A stretch of 64,000 nt of DNA from Hormiphora californensis (taxonomy: Eukaryota; Ctenophora; Tentaculata; Cydippida; Pleurobrachiidae): positions 6,129,715 through 6,193,714 of the forward strand of contig CM035362.1 in assembly GCA_020137815.1 (NCBI GenBank), in the 5' to 3' direction. A program made the translations under genes and the position numbers. The first letter of the stretch is position 1; the number at the start of each line of letters is the position of its first letter. This document shows, piece after piece, positions 13,128 to 23,774 of the stretch. The notes under the pieces were generated by a model. That model was not told where the DNA came from. It saw nothing but the letters and a program-made list of their open reading frames with translations, and searched no databases.

Positions 13128-13231
13128 AAAACCACCCACGGCGCGGTGCTGAGTAATTCCAGGCTGACAGTATACTGTGGTGTGATCAATATTCCCTCCT
13201 CTGTTTTCAACACATTTCATAATTCCCGGGT

Positions 13232-13425
13232 CGTTTTATAATAAATACCACGGCTAGTAGAGTGATGAAATTTGATAATCACCCTACGGGGATTATCACA
13301 CGATATTCCCTCGTCAGTCCGTTTCCTCGTGGATACGGAGATAGTATTGATATAACACCCTTACAGGGGGTATAGTACAGATGTTAACAATCACACAAAT
13401 CAAATACTAGGCCGGGTTTACGTAT
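13232..13425. repeat. Hairpin-rich palindromic element
   Basis: Shares GATGAAATTTGATAA and GGCTAGT with 40285-40320. Ends are roughly inverted (TATAATAAATACC... against ...TTTACGTATTATA). Internal stems include GATAATC/GATTATC and CCCTCG-type words. It belongs to the same structural class as 40264-40385. Confidence 0.45.
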
Positions 13426-13599
13426 TATAGTAGCAGGCTGCGGGAAATATCAAGTCAGGGGTGGGGGTGGGTTATATCCCCTGGTAGTCACTTTATGTGA
13501 TTTGCTACTTTCCAAGATTCCAATCTCACTCATCTCGTATCTTCTCCTCGTTATCTCAGTCCTCTATCTTTTCACACTAATTAAACTAAACTGTACACA

Positions 13600-13780
13600 A
13601 TACATAGTAACCTTTCTCCGTTCAGTTGTCCTGATAGAACCATCGATAACTCGCAACTTATTTGACTGGGATTACCAAGGGGAAAGGTCCGTAACTGTCA
13701 CTTGCACGGATAACACCTTTGACTAAAGGATCAAGCACGGTAATCTTGATAGAACAATACGGGGTTCATGGGAGTGAGGT
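13600..13780 (+). pseudogene. Second CCP exon remnant, copy 1
   Basis: Matches the exon at 35965-36135 (minus): GTCCTGATAGAACCATCGAT, the TGTCACTTGCACGGATAA stretch and the AAAGGATCAAGCACGG word are kept. Indels break the frame. A second copy follows at 14250-14425. Confidence 0.6.
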
Positions 13781-14249
13781 CTCTCCCCACTTGGTGAAAA
13801 TAGGTAAAAGTCCCGAGAATGGCAAAATGCTTTATACAACGAAAGCCCTAATCATTAGACAAAATATATATCTCCAACATGATACATCTAAACACCGGAT
13901 CATCAGCATGGACGAGCTCTCGATGGGGGGACAAACTCTAGACTTCCGACCCTTGCTGCTGTTGGTTGGCGAGTAGACGATACAATCACCATGCGCAATC
14001 TGGATCCTAGCAAGTTGAACGGAAAAGTTCAATAACAGTGTGAACTAGCAATGGATAAGGGTGGGTTCCGGGACAAATGAATAGGATTGGTCCCTAACAT
14101 AGCTATAAAACGGAGGTTAATACACGAATCAAAACAGTAAACGGCATTTATTCTCCATATTGGTCAATGTCCTGTCTGATACTTCATTGGCGGGTACATT
14201 TATCGGACTTTATCTTCATGTGTTAACCATTAAATTATTTCCCGCCGTT

Positions 14250-14425
14250 GGCCGATAGAACCCTCGATAACTCGCAAACTGATTTGAATGGGATTGAACG
14301 CGGGATGCCGTACTGTCACTTGCACGGAGAATGCAGTTTGAACTAAACGGATCAAGCAGGTAATCTTGTGACCAATGACGGGTCATGGAGTTCTCTCCCA
14401 ACTTGTGAGAAATAGATCATCATAA
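14250..14425 (+). pseudogene. Second CCP exon remnant, copy 2
   Basis: Another match to 35965-36135, ending with the word CCCAACTTGTGAGAAATAG. Having two adjacent copies here against one in the intact locus is a real or assembly-made tandem duplication of about 640 bp. Confidence 0.6.
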
Positions 14426-14969
14426 TAGGGAACGATGCAAAGTTTTTTAAAAATATAAAAAATTATACTAGAAGCCTTGAATTAGAGCCACCCGTTGAGC
14501 TAATTCCCCACACGGTCTCCCTCACCCAGGAGCCACCCCTCTCACCCGCTGCACCAACCCGCACTGAACCTCCCATACCCCTCCCAAGCACCTCCTTGGC
14601 CACCCCCACCCGCATTTTGCACGTGATGATAGGACATCATCACTACCACGAAACGTTCATTGCCTTATTATAAAGGACTAGCGCCCCATTGGGTGCGCCT
14701 CAAGTAAGGGCTGTTCTTTTCGCCCCTTTCCACGTCCTAACACGGTTGGCCCATGCAACGAATTGATAAATTGAAAGAGACTGGCACTTTGAAGTCATTC
14801 TAAAATATTTACAAAACCTTCCATTGGAAGTTCCAAAAGTGTAATGGCAGCTTTACAGCTTTGGGTACATAGAAGTGTATTTATGAAGGAGAAGTCCTGT
14901 CGCTTAGATACCGACCTAACTCACACTTGCCACTTCGACGCGGACATATAGTGAGAAGAAAGTGAGTCA

Positions 14970-15990
14970 GGAGTTATGTCACATCAAGATGGAGCATAGA
15001 TAGAACTATGGGAACATTTTTTTTCACACGACAACATTTTTGGGTGGACTTAAAAAAAATAAACTCGGGGGGCACGTGCATTTCAAGTTCACTGGCAGTG
15101 GGAGACTATCACAACATCAATTGCCAAAAACCAAAAAGTTCCTCTATTACCTACACACTAGAATGGGACCCCAGCTTTTGGCGGGACCGACGTTCGCTCA
15201 ATTCTATTTTTTACTCCCGTCTTCGGGCTGTGGATTCTCACTCACCAAGTTACCAAAGTCCCTCTCACGATTTGTTTTGTTGTTCCTTGTGCGAGGATTT
15301 ACACAAGCTCAAACTGCTACGAGCCTATTTACGATGGTGAAAAGGGCTACAGAAGGTATAAAAACAGTGTCAATATCAACCTAAGACTCTGAGGGGCAGG
15401 GAGGACAGTTGATCAACGAAGCAACCAGTCAATTCCTAGTACGGGAAACCGGAGGACCACTGTACGCACATTCCGGACAACCCGACAGGAATAGAAAAAT
15501 GTTAATGAAAGCTGTAGCGTAGTCCAACGTGGCTCATGAAATGTATACAGCAAGTACAACACAGTTACCGCAAAAGAAAAGTACCAATGGTGGTACACTG
15601 CAGCACACTGTACCATGCAATTTGCTGTAGTGTAGGGCTGAAAAATAGAGACAAGAGACATCGTGAGCGAACTGAACTGCAGTTTTAGTCTTATGAAGAG
15701 TCGCGGTAAATTTTGGCGAATGTTGTATAACCATGACTATTAACAGTGATAAACCAGGATCTTATAAATATATTGGATTCTATCATTGCTTTTCCGCCAA
15801 AGGCAAGACACTCCTAGTAGAACTGTGGAACCTGCCTGATGATGAGTCCTCCAGTGAATTGAACTGCATTGCGATTTTATTTTAAGTCCACCAAATGTTT
15901 GTTTTGAATCAGCTCAAGTCTACCTATGCCCCTCGTTTGATGTGACATAACCTGATATGTTACCTACCACCGGATGGACCCAGCTTTTGC
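14970..15990. repeat. Inverted copies flanking a cysteine-containing segment
   Basis: 14970-15140 and 15590-15990 match the two inverted blocks at 34612-34880 and 28757-29015. They enclose 15165-15400, which matches 34430-34600. The arrangement is therefore ancestral to both loci, although the intact locus has since gained two more transposons between the blocks. Confidence 0.5.
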
Positions 15991-16044
15991 GGACGATTCG
16001 CTTTCGGATCATGTTATACATCTTTGATATACATTGTTTTAGAG

Positions 16045-16395
16045 TTAATCCCGGCAGTCATTCTCGTTGGTTGATAAAAGGGAAACTACTTCAATAGAGC
16101 GGCGTGGAAGGGTTCCCTATTGTTTACATGGCACTGTCTGTGATTATGGCTTTGATTCTTGCACCGAGCGACCTCATCTGCAAGGCATGGGATTCGAGTC
16201 ATCGCACAACACGGCACCGGCTACTTTAACTCCACTAAAAAGAAATGTCACGTATGGCATTACTCTGGACGATGTTAAGATGCCATTCCAGCACGTAGTC
16301 AATTGAGGAGTGTGCAATATAATATTGAGGGATAATGAACCCTCGATCACATCAAAGATGTTATCGGCGTGTACCAAACCGGAGCAAGGTAATAA
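16045..16395 (+). pseudogene. SRCR domain exon remnant
   Basis: Matches the exon 28327-28665 (minus). A partial frame keeps GTVCD and NVTYGITLDDVK, then shifts. The exon edge ACCGGAGCAAG before GTAAT is intact. Confidence 0.7.
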
Positions 16396-16439
16396 TCACT
16401 GTCTATACTGGACCACCTTTCCTATAACCAACAATCCAT

Positions 16440-17145
16440 TTATTATTTGTCTCCAGGTGAATCCCATGACGGTTGCTGACTTTGAAATAGATTCACAACA
16501 ACCTCTCAGCTGAAGTACATGGGACGAATTTAATCCTGTTTGTAGAAAATGAGGGGGGAAGAGGGGGGGAAGAAGGGAGGAAAAGAAGGAAAAAAAAAAG
16601 AAAAGTAAAGGGAAAAAAAAAAAGGAAGGGGGATAAAAAGGGGCGAGAAGTCTAACTTCTCCCATTATGTGCCGGGTAGTACTAACTAACTACATGCCTT
16701 TACAACTTGAAAGTCATGATTCTCCTTGACTTGTAATTCATGAATCTGGTCACTTTTTTAATCCGCCTTTTATATTCCCAGAGATTCGAGTATACTACTA
16801 CCAAACAACAAAAACTACACAGTTATCCAACATTTCTACTACAAATCTGTACTGCTAATGGATTTTCAGCATTATTAACACTGGAATCGTCAACTCCACA
16901 TAAAGTGGAAGTTTTGGGGCTTAAAACTCGGTCTGTGAAGGGTTGCCCAACATTGAAGTCTGGTTTCTCAATCTTGTTTGGAAGTCAATTATATCCCAAA
17001 TTGCTCCAGTAATAAAGGAAATATATTGTGGCTGTTGCGAAGGGATGGAAACAAACGGAATTGGTTGCGTACCTGTCCTGCTAACACTTCCTATACAAGC
17101 GGAAAGGTGCAACCCTTGTAAAAGTCAACACGAAACAAGAGAAAA
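16440..17145 (+). pseudogene. Second SRCR and ephrin-receptor-like region remnant
   Basis: 16456-16550 matches the exon 28140-28257 and 16790-17145 matches the start of 27139-28039, including CGCCTGTCC-like Cys codons. A poly-purine insertion lies at 16550-16660. The copy ends where the N gap begins, about two-thirds of the way from exon start to transmembrane helix. Confidence 0.65.
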
Positions 17146-17245
17146 NNNNNNNNNNNNNNNNNNNNNNNNNNNNNNNNNNNNNNNNNNNNNNNNNNNNNNN
17201 NNNNNNNNNNNNNNNNNNNNNNNNNNNNNNNNNNNNNNNNNNNNN
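17146..17245. other. Assembly gap (100 N)
   Basis: Exactly 100 Ns, the usual placeholder for a gap of unknown size. It separates the low-quality inverted block from the good sequence to the right. Confidence 0.99.
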
Positions 17246-17255
17246 CAAAAGAAAG

Positions 17256-17267
17256 AGGGAGAGAGGA

Positions 17268-17316
<49 letters not shown>
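17256..17316 (+). repeat. (GA)n microsatellite
   Basis: GA dinucleotide run directly after the gap. The intact gene has the reverse complement (CT)n at 27145-27253, so the gap may lie within or beside this repeat of the inverted copy. Confidence 0.85.
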
Positions 17317-17318
<2 letters not shown>

Positions 17319-17394
17319 CACTGTCGCTTGAGGATCAAATGGGGGTCAGACAGGAACGAAGGTATAATACTGTGTGATTTTAAATGGAGTAGGC

Positions 17395-18157
17395 GGAGGA
17401 GTAGGCGGTACCCTCTGCTAGCCGACACTGTCGAAGGGGCCCAAAGATTTCTGTCCCGTCTGGAGGACTCTGCTTCTGCCGTTGGACTTCATATAAACAG
17501 TAGTAAGACCAAATACATGACAAACTGTGTTGGTCCGGACCATATCGGCCTCAGGTCATCGAATGGAGAATTACTGGATGAAGTAGATGACTTTGTGTAC
17601 CTCGGCGCCTGGATTGGTAGCAGTGTGAAGGATTTCGAGTTTAGGAAGGCCAAAGCGTGGAATGCCCTCAACAAGATGAACAGAGTGTGGAAGTCGAAGA
17701 TGAAGAGGAAAATGAAGGTGCGGTTATTTAGATCCACTGTGGAAACGATTCTCCTATACGGATCTGAAACTTGGACTATAACCAAAAGCCTGGGAAAGAA
17801 GTTGATGGGTGTTATTCGAGGATGTTGAGGGCTGCGCTCAACATCAAGCGTACGGATAAAGTTACTAACGCGGAGGTCTTCCAGGAAATTCCTCGGGTTA
17901 CGGAAAAGATCAGAACTCAAAGGCTGAAATTGGCGGGACATCTAGCTAGGCATGACGACCTGCTAGGGCACGAACTTTTGATGTGGAAACCGGCTCACGG
18001 TCAATCCCGTCGCGGCCGACCTGCTCTAACATACCCGGATATCCTACTTCAAGATCTGGAAGGGGTGTGTGATAACCGAGAGGAGGCACTGGAGTTAATG
18101 TCAAACCGGGATATGTGGAGATCGTTCATCAACACTCGGCCTCTCCGGCCGCCTTAA
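17395..18157 (+). mobile_element. Non-LTR retrotransposon, 3' end with RT C-terminal region
   Basis: Two overlapping frames (17316-17828 and 17771-18157) form one conceptual product with a one-base frameshift near 17805. Visible motifs are LLADTVEGAQ, GLHINSSKTKYM, FVYLGAWI, LLYGSETWTITK, DGCYSRMLRAALNI, RTQRLKLAGHLAR and RGRPALTYPD. Together these are typical of the thumb and C-terminal region of endonuclease-type LINE reverse transcriptases found widely in invertebrates. The catalytic F/YADD motif that normally precedes LLADT is missing, so the copy is 5'-truncated and dead. The stop at 18155 is followed by an AAGTC tandem tail (to about 18181), a typical RTE-like 3' end. It abuts spacer X. 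Confidence 0.8.
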
Positions 18158-18180
18158 GTCAAGTAAGTCAAGTAAGTCAA

Positions 18181-18545
18181 GAATTTATACCATTCAGCTC
18201 ATACAACAATTCTCTCTCACTTTATCATTCTCTCTAAGCAACAAAGTCACGTGGCTATATTCAATATTCCTACTCTTCTAAAATATTGGCCCAAATACTT
18301 TCCGCCCAATATCTCTCCATAACTAAAGTAACAAATAAATAATATCGAATCTCTCCCAAAGAATTCCTAAATATCTATATCCTCCTAACTCACTCTCAAC
18401 CATTACATCATAAGATCATCAAATACCTATCATGACTAACTCTCAGTCACCCTGAGAGAGAAATAATGTAGCAACACGAGGAACCTAACTCGTGTGTCCT
18501 ACAGTTTTAGATTGACTGGAGATGGTATGAGATTATTGGGATTGT
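18181..18545 (+). repeat. Spacer core X
   Basis: Contains the same blocks as 39830-40260 and 48437-48750: a TTATACCATTC start, AAAGTCACGTGGC, ACTTTCCGCCCAATATCTC, CCTATCATGACTAAC, and a CCTGAGAGAGA hairpin half. The non-LTR element tail at 18155-18181 joins it directly. Confidence 0.8.
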
Positions 18546-18860
18546 ATGATCAGATTAGTTGGAGATGGTTGAGATGTGGAGATTGTTGGAGATTGGTGGA
18601 GATTGTTGGAGATTGTTGGTGATTGTCGATATTGGTTGGAATTGGTTGGAGATTGGTGGATATTGGTTGAGATTGTTGATTGGTTGATTTGGTTGGAGAT
18701 TGGTTGGATATTTGTTGGAGATTGGTTGGAGATTGGTTGGAGATTGGTTGGATATTGGTTGGGTATTGGTCGGAGATTGGTTGGAGATTGGTTGGAGATT
18801 GGTTGGAGATTGGTTGGAGATTGGTTGGATATTGGTTCGAGATTGGAGAAACCATAATTT
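18546..18860 (+). repeat. Minisatellite B
   Basis: Tandem 11-bp units GGTTGGAGATT with variants (GGTTGGATATT). It ends in GGAGAAACCATAATTTACAA, an end shared exactly with the arrays ending near 40800 and 48960. Open frames in three phases are artefacts of a unit length that is not a multiple of three. Confidence 0.92.
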
Positions 18861-18934
18861 ACAAAAGACTCTGAAACAAAAACATATATGTACTATTATG
18901 AATGCTTCTGCATAACAAACTTGTTAATTTTTTT

Positions 18935-19460
18935 GCAAGAAATCTCACCTGCACCTTGTAACTTCAAAGAGCCAAATGAAGACTTCATTAGACCTTGTTT
19001 TGATCAAAAGCTGAAAAAATGAATGGGGGTTAGAATTCCATTTAATGGGTTTCGGGTTATTTTTAGCTTGCGCCAGGCATTGGGACCCGGATGTAGTTTA
19101 CACCCACCGATGCATACACTAATTGGTGCTGGCCAGAAGATGACATAAACAAAGTTTAGGACCAATATCAGATTGATCCCAAACCCGGTTTTTCTCAAGA
19201 TCTGTACAGCCCCGGCAAAATGTACTGCATTGGTGAATGCCCTCACTCATCACAATTAGTTTCGAGATCATTGGAAAATTACAACAAGTCAACAAGATTT
19301 GAACATCGTGATACTCACTGCATACCCACCTATTGGAGGTGTGGGAACTGTTCAGGATTTCCATTTTGAGTTCCATGTGGTAACCTGTGTGTAAGTAACA
19401 GTGTGTAAGCAGTTGTAAATGTGTATAACATGTAACATTGATATCTAAGTTATTTAGTTA
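18935..19460 (-). pseudogene. Downstream exon-like block, copy 1
   Basis: Duplicate of 42303-42830, with scattered small indels. On the minus strand, conserved stretches read PPIGGY (copy 2) and SEGIHQCSTFCRGCTDLE (both copies), then PKLCLCHLLAS, but the frames differ between copies. It follows the CCP exon of the partial gene (19894-20067) at the same distance as in the 43-kb gene, so it may be the 3' end of that gene type. I do not recognise a domain. It may also be a decayed mobile element. Confidence 0.35.
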
Positions 19461-19569
19461 ATGAAATAAATTTCTTACTAACCTCAACCCATAATTCCCT
19501 CAGCAGGTTAATCAATCATTCAGTCATTCATTCATTCAATCAATCGGTGATACAGGGTGGTGCATCGAG

Positions 19570-19768
19570 CTGCTAATTACACGGTTGCTTGTAGTGGGAA
19601 AACGGTAATGGAAAACGAAGATACAGTAAGACGACGCGCAACCGTGACCAATCAGGGCGCTAGTACGTGCTGACATATGAACTTTTTGCCGCACGTTACG
19701 CACCGTGCGCGTCTCCTTACTGTATTTTGCGTTACCGTATTTTGACTGCAAGCAGCACTGTAACACGT
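19570..19768. mobile_element. MITE with imperfect 50-bp inverted ends
   Basis: Left end CGGTTGCTTGTAGTGGGAAA and right end TTTTGACTGCAAGCAGCACT are imperfect inverted repeats, both leading into TACAGTAAG and GCGCG words. Two further copies are at 26680-26780 (partial) and 26885-27068. It is inserted in the block shared with 42940-42990, where the target lacks it (GCTGCTAATAACACG). Confidence 0.7.
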
Positions 19769-19893
19769 TATTAGGTCTTTCGTGCAGCCGACCCTCTCAC
19801 CGTGTTCGGTTTAAATATTATTTACAAAAAATTGTGGGTAATTCCCATGTGCTGGTCATGCAAAAACATAAGTTTCAAATGCATTATACTTAC

Positions 19894-20067
19894 CAATGCA
19901 CTGTGGTACATCATTTGACCATGATAGATCCTGCTGACATGTTAGAGTTGCACTTCCCACAAGGCTATGGGTGGCAACACACTCGATGGTTACAGTTGTC
20001 CCTATTGGTGAGGCAGTCCAGCTTTCTTGTGTTGATCCCTCAACAGAAAATGCAGGACACTCTGGTG
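19894..20067 (-). CDS. CCP (sushi) domain exon of a partial receptor gene
   Basis: A 174-bp phase 1-1 exon bounded by TTTAG and GTAAGT. It encodes APECPAFSVEGS... through VTIECVATHSLVGSATLTC to PQCIG, with the four cysteines and the Trp of a complement-control-protein module (extracellular binding domain, about 58 residues). It is closely related to the exons at 43104-43280 and 36519-36692. Upstream (higher coordinates) only the 3' end of the preceding exon is found (20463-20555), and the next signal-peptide exon is at 23344. The frame is open, but the gene is broken by insertions, so it is probably not functional as it stands. Confidence 0.7.
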
Positions 20068-20261
20068 CTAAATGGAAAGATCAAGGTGTGAGTTCGATTG
20101 TAGCGGGGATTGGAGAGTTACATGTTGTAGCTCACATTGTTGCTCAGTTATCATAATGGATAAATATCAGGCTTTTAGTAATGAAATTACCCCTCTGTTA
20201 TTATTGCTCATGGATAGTATGCAATAAATAGGGTGACTTCGTAACCAAATCAGGCTTGGGG

Positions 20262-20365
20262 TACCCAATCTTTGTAGGGTTCTTTACCCAATAAACCAAT
20301 TAACACCAACTCATACCCAATCTTTGTAGGGTTCTTTACCCAATAAACCAATTAACACCAACTCA
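20262..20365. repeat. 52-bp tandem duplication
   Basis: Two identical copies of a 52-bp unit beginning TACCCAATCTTTGTAGGG. Single copies are present at the equivalent intron positions 36791 and 43380. Confidence 0.9.
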
Positions 20366-20462
20366 AGCTCATTTGATCCAATCCAACCCCATGGCCCATG
20401 TTGTAAAGTTACACTATGTTTAATACGTGGTATTAATTAAGTTTATAGACCCTTACTTGCTC

Positions 20463-20555
20463 TGTAGAAGTCAGATGCTGTGTCACCACTGTATAAAAAC
20501 TTGATGTGCTCCACAACATCACCACCCCACGTTGTAACACAGTCGCTACGTGAAT
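20463..20555 (-). pseudogene. Truncated 3' end of an extracellular-domain exon
   Basis: Reads CVTTWGGDVVEHIKF...DTASDFYRA in frame up to the GTAAGG donor, matching the last third of the exons at 36920-37336 and 43508-43924. At about 20555 the similarity ends abruptly, so the rest was removed or displaced. Confidence 0.7.
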
Positions 20556-20861
20556 ATCAATCATTAAAATAGAACATGATGAGGACTAGAGACTGAAGAC
20601 ACAGGAGTGAAATGAATATTCATCCCTAATAAATAAAGACAAATGATAGTGACCGATGACAATATGAGTAGCTCACAACCACTAACCATACAGCAACCAC
20701 TAACATAATCTGACACAGACATGACAAACATTGGCACAGACAACGGACTGACAGCAAACAGACAATCTGACAGACGAACAAACAAACGACATGACAAACG
20801 AACAAACACACGATCATACAGATGAGAAGGCTGCTTTTGACAAGCACCACAAGTGCACAGA

Positions 20862-21461
20862 GGGAGGGGTAGACAGCATATAATATCAAGATAGTGGAAC
20901 ACAGATAAATTTACAGTGAGCCATGGGAGAGAAAGTTGGAGTTGGGTACACATAAAGCAACGGAGAGAAAAAGTTTGAGTAACTAAAACAAAGTTAGTAT
21001 TCGGTGAAATTTAGATCAAAGTATTGATATCGCAACTGAACCGCCAATGGCAGATCCTAGCTTAAATATATATATAGTTGCCTAATATAGTGGAAGAAGA
21101 TTCCATTGTTGTTTTTCCAGTCCATTCTAGTTGCTACTCATCAACCCAGTTAGTATATAATAGATATAAGCAAGGTAAACGAGAGATAGAAAGGGGATAG
21201 AGAGAGGGAGAGTGAGAGAGATTGATTGAGAGAGGTATGAAATTGAAACGTGAATGGTTGCTCGACTGCAGTATGGGAAGAAAATATTGTATCCCATTAT
21301 TTTCCCCATCCCCATGCTACTCAACAAGCCGGTTCTAAGAATAGTAAAAGAAGCTCGTACGTGATCTATACTTTCCGGCTTCCGCTACTCAAGCCTAGAT
21401 TGGAAGTGCTTGGAAGATAGCCTAGCTGGAAACGTACTGTTTGTATTACTATTATATGGTA
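20862..21461. repeat. Segmental duplication, copy 1
   Basis: Nearly identical to 23775-24379, and the match continues into the MITEs that follow both (to about 22075 and 24985). Contains AT- and GA-rich sequence with no gene. The few differences (for example a 2-4 base change near 21207) point to a recent duplication. Confidence 0.85.
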
Positions 21462-22743
21462 CAGTCGGACCCCGATTTAGTGGCCCCCGATTTATTGGCA
21501 GGATTTTTTCCCCGCCCGGGTGAAGGCCGAAGGCCTTCACCCGGATGCCTTTTGCAAAAAGGCATACGGGGTTTATAAATCTAAACGGATATAGTAACTA
21601 TGTGTAGCAAGTCAACTCTCTTATCCCGTTTCTGGTTGCGAGGGGCAGCATGTAGCAACTAGAGCCGTGCACACAACAACAACCTGCTCCTTCATAAACC
21701 ACTTCATTGACACGTTTTCAGGAGATATGTGGTGCGCATTGCGCAATTCCGCAATGTGGCGCGCAATTTAGTGCTACTAAAACAGAAGGATTTGTTCTAT
21801 ACTGTTTGCGTTCGATGTATAAATGATCCGAAATGTCTGTCCCGCCTTCGTGTTAGAAATGAAACGTTGGCGGGGAAACATAGCATTATGAAACATAATG
21901 TATTTATTCTTGTTTTCCCCCAAAAATTTTTTGAATTTTTTTGTGAAATTTTTTTGAACATTTTTCAAAGGAATACCAGCCACGTCCGAATCGTGTTTCG
22001 AATCGGTGCATCTTATCGCATGCCCTGCTGCTTATTAGACGGTTCGAAACGAACAGATATGTGATCCCCATAAGGCCCATCGAATCGCAATTTTGACGCT
22101 TGTGAAACTGGCCTCATGGGGATCACGTATCGGTTCGTTTCGAACCGTCTAATTAGCGACAGGACGTGCGATAAGATGCACTGATTCGAAACACGATTCG
22201 GACGTGGTTGATATACCTTTGAAAAATTTTCATAACTTTTTTTGCAAAATTTTACAGAATGATTGTCAATGCTTTGATCGGTGCTCCCCATGAATTTTCA
22301 GAGAAAAATATATTTTGAAATTCAAATTCTTCCTCACCCCGATTCCTCACCCCGATTCCTCACCCCGATTCCTCACCCCGATTCCTCACCCCGATTCGGC
22401 ATGGTATCACGTATCGGTTCGTCTAATTAGCAGCAAGACATGCGATAAGATGCACTGATTCGATAAACGATTCGGACGTGGTTGATATATGTAGTACCTT
22501 AGAAAATTTTTATAACTTATTTTGAAATTATTTTGAAATTACTTTGTTTTTCTAATCAGAAATGGTCATATAATCAATACATGGACATTGCATTTAAAAC
22601 TTAGAGGTGTTTTAGTATAGCATTTTGGACAAAAATAGGGTTTTATGGGCCAAATACGCTCTACCCCGATTTAACGGACACCCCGATTTAACGGACAAAA
22701 CCCTTTCCCCCGATCAGGGTGCCGTTAAATCGGGGTACGACTG
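21462..22743. mobile_element. Tigger/pogo-like MITE, composite copy
   Basis: Starts CAGTCGGACCCCGATTTAGT after TA (21460-21461) and ends CGGGGTACGACTG before TA (22744-22745). The TA duplication and CAGTCG-type ends match Tigger-like (Tc1/mariner superfamily) non-autonomous elements. Internally the TTTCGAATCGGTGCA block occurs in inverted pairs, so much of the element is palindromic. No transposase is seen. It lies in what would be intron 2 of the partial gene. Confidence 0.75.
22326..22402 (+). repeat. 15-bp tandem repeat inside the MITE
   Basis: Five copies of CCTCACCCCGATT(CCT) where other copies of the element have one (CCTCACCCGCTTAGG). A local expansion. Confidence 0.85.
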
Positions 22744-22832
22744 TAACACCAAATCATGTGATCCAATTCAACCCCATGGCCCATGTTGTGCAGTTACACT
22801 AAAAGTGGTATGAATCAAATTGAGACCCTTAC

Positions 22833-23253
22833 CTGCTCTGTAGTAGTCCGATGCTGTGTCACTAGAGTAAAACCTGATCGCCTCCACAACATCACCACCC
22901 CACTTAGTAACACAGCTGCTCTTTGAACTATCTGTGAACAGGTAGTTCAGCACCTCCACATTGTTACATGTGATGATGATGCCGGTCGTTGTTTTGGTGA
23001 TTGTCCAGATCTTATCCACCTCAGCCGGGGGTTGCACTGGCAGGTCTATGTAGTTGGTACAGTAGCCTATCCCATACTGCATTGGGGAGGAGAACTTCAC
23101 ATACACATAAGTGATATAGCCGCTGTCCTTGTCGGACATATGCACACTGATCGTCTCATCACTGCTCAGTGCAGAGTCCGTCTTTATCTGGAGTGGTGTT
23201 GTCCTCCAGGTCCCAGGGTATTAGAACATCATTCCGCTCTACAACTGTCCAGT
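22833..23253 (-). pseudogene. Extracellular-domain exon with a frameshift
   Basis: 421 bp against 417 in the two intact copies: three extra bases near the start and one extra base around 23205, just after the codons for IPWDLE. The extra base shifts the frame into a stop. The downstream frame is intact (MSDKDSGYITYVYVKFSSP... to DTASDYYRAG), and both splice sites (CAG/ACTGG and CAG/GTAAGG) are kept. Conserved positions include DKIWTITK, CNNVEVLNYLF and W.GDVVE. Its signal exon is at 23344-23401. A sequencing error could produce the same picture. Confidence 0.65.
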
Positions 23254-23343
23254 CTGAAACACGTCAACAATATAAATACCCGCCATAATAATCACCCTAC
23301 TGAGCCGGGCAGCCCGCTAATTGAGTATGAGACTGACTATAAC

Positions 23344-23401
23344 CTGTAAGAACAGCTGCAGTTCCCCACAATGTAGCTGTGAAGAGAAGGAGACGCATCA
23401 T
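23344..23401 (-). CDS. Signal-peptide exon of the partial gene
   Basis: 58-bp exon starting at 23401, encoding MMRLLLFTATLWGTAAVLT in phase 1 with donor GTTATA. It is one codon shorter than 37633-37693. The 5' leader TTTGAATGATAGGT is conserved in all copies. The next exon (22833-23253) is frameshifted. Confidence 0.7.
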
Positions 23402-23439
23402 ACCTATCATTCAAAGGCCGGTAAGTAGTTTATATTAAT

Positions 23440-23665
23440 TACTTATCCGTTAACAGATTATCAACTAATTATCGACTAATTATCAACTAACAATATGCTT
23501 CAACATCAATTACCAAATTAACAACTAACTAAATAACCGGGTGAAGGTATAACAGTCGGACCCCGATTTAGTGGCACCCCGATTTAGTGGCAGGATTTTT
23601 TTCCCCCAAAAATTTTTTGAATTTTTTTGTGAAATTTTTTTGAACATTTTTCAAAGGTATATATT
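23440..23665. repeat. Short minisatellite A, spacer start and MITE fragment
   Basis: 23455-23500 holds a few TCAACTAATTA units. 23503-23550 is the start of spacer X (CAACATCAA... GGGTGAAGGTAT). X is cut at 23553 by a Tigger-like MITE terminus (CAGTCGGACCCCGATTTAGT) that runs only to about 23662. Confidence 0.65.
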
Positions 23666-23774
23666 ATAATTACAAGAGGGGGTCGAGAGGGGAGACATGT
23701 TTTGTTGGAAAGGATGTAAACTGGATTCAATCACAGAGATTGCCCCCCCTGTTTAAAGTGAACTCTGGGGGAGT

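Larger units (their letters stand above)
982..17145 (+). pseudogene. Inverted, error-rich copy of the CCP/SRCR receptor gene
   Basis: Reading along the plus strand, fragments match the minus-strand gene at 27139-37693 in the same exon order: signal peptide (982-1042), extracellular domain start (about 1515-1640), CCP (5172-5381), second CCP twice (about 13615-13770 and 14250-14425), a cysteine-containing segment (15165-15400), SRCR1 (16045-16395), SRCR2 start (about 16456-16550) and the ephrin-receptor-like region (about 16790-17145). The copy stops at the N gap. Exons and introns differ from the intact copy by frequent one-base insertions and deletions that break the frame with no bias against coding sequence. 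That fits uncorrected long-read sequence, or the other haplotype, better than an old pseudogene, but decay cannot be excluded. A large unmatched stretch (5760-12650) interrupts it. Confidence 0.7.

Noticed and set aside
18550-18915. Repetitive frames reading W-R-L-V-G-D or P-I-S-N-Q-S
   Set aside because: They read through 11-bp minisatellite B in several phases. The same happens at 38601-39074, 40454-40810 and 48755-48989.
20564-20953. 129-codon Cys/Leu-rich minus-strand frame
   Set aside because: Lies on repetitive ACAGAC-type sequence, has no homologue in the window and crosses the edge of a segmental duplication.
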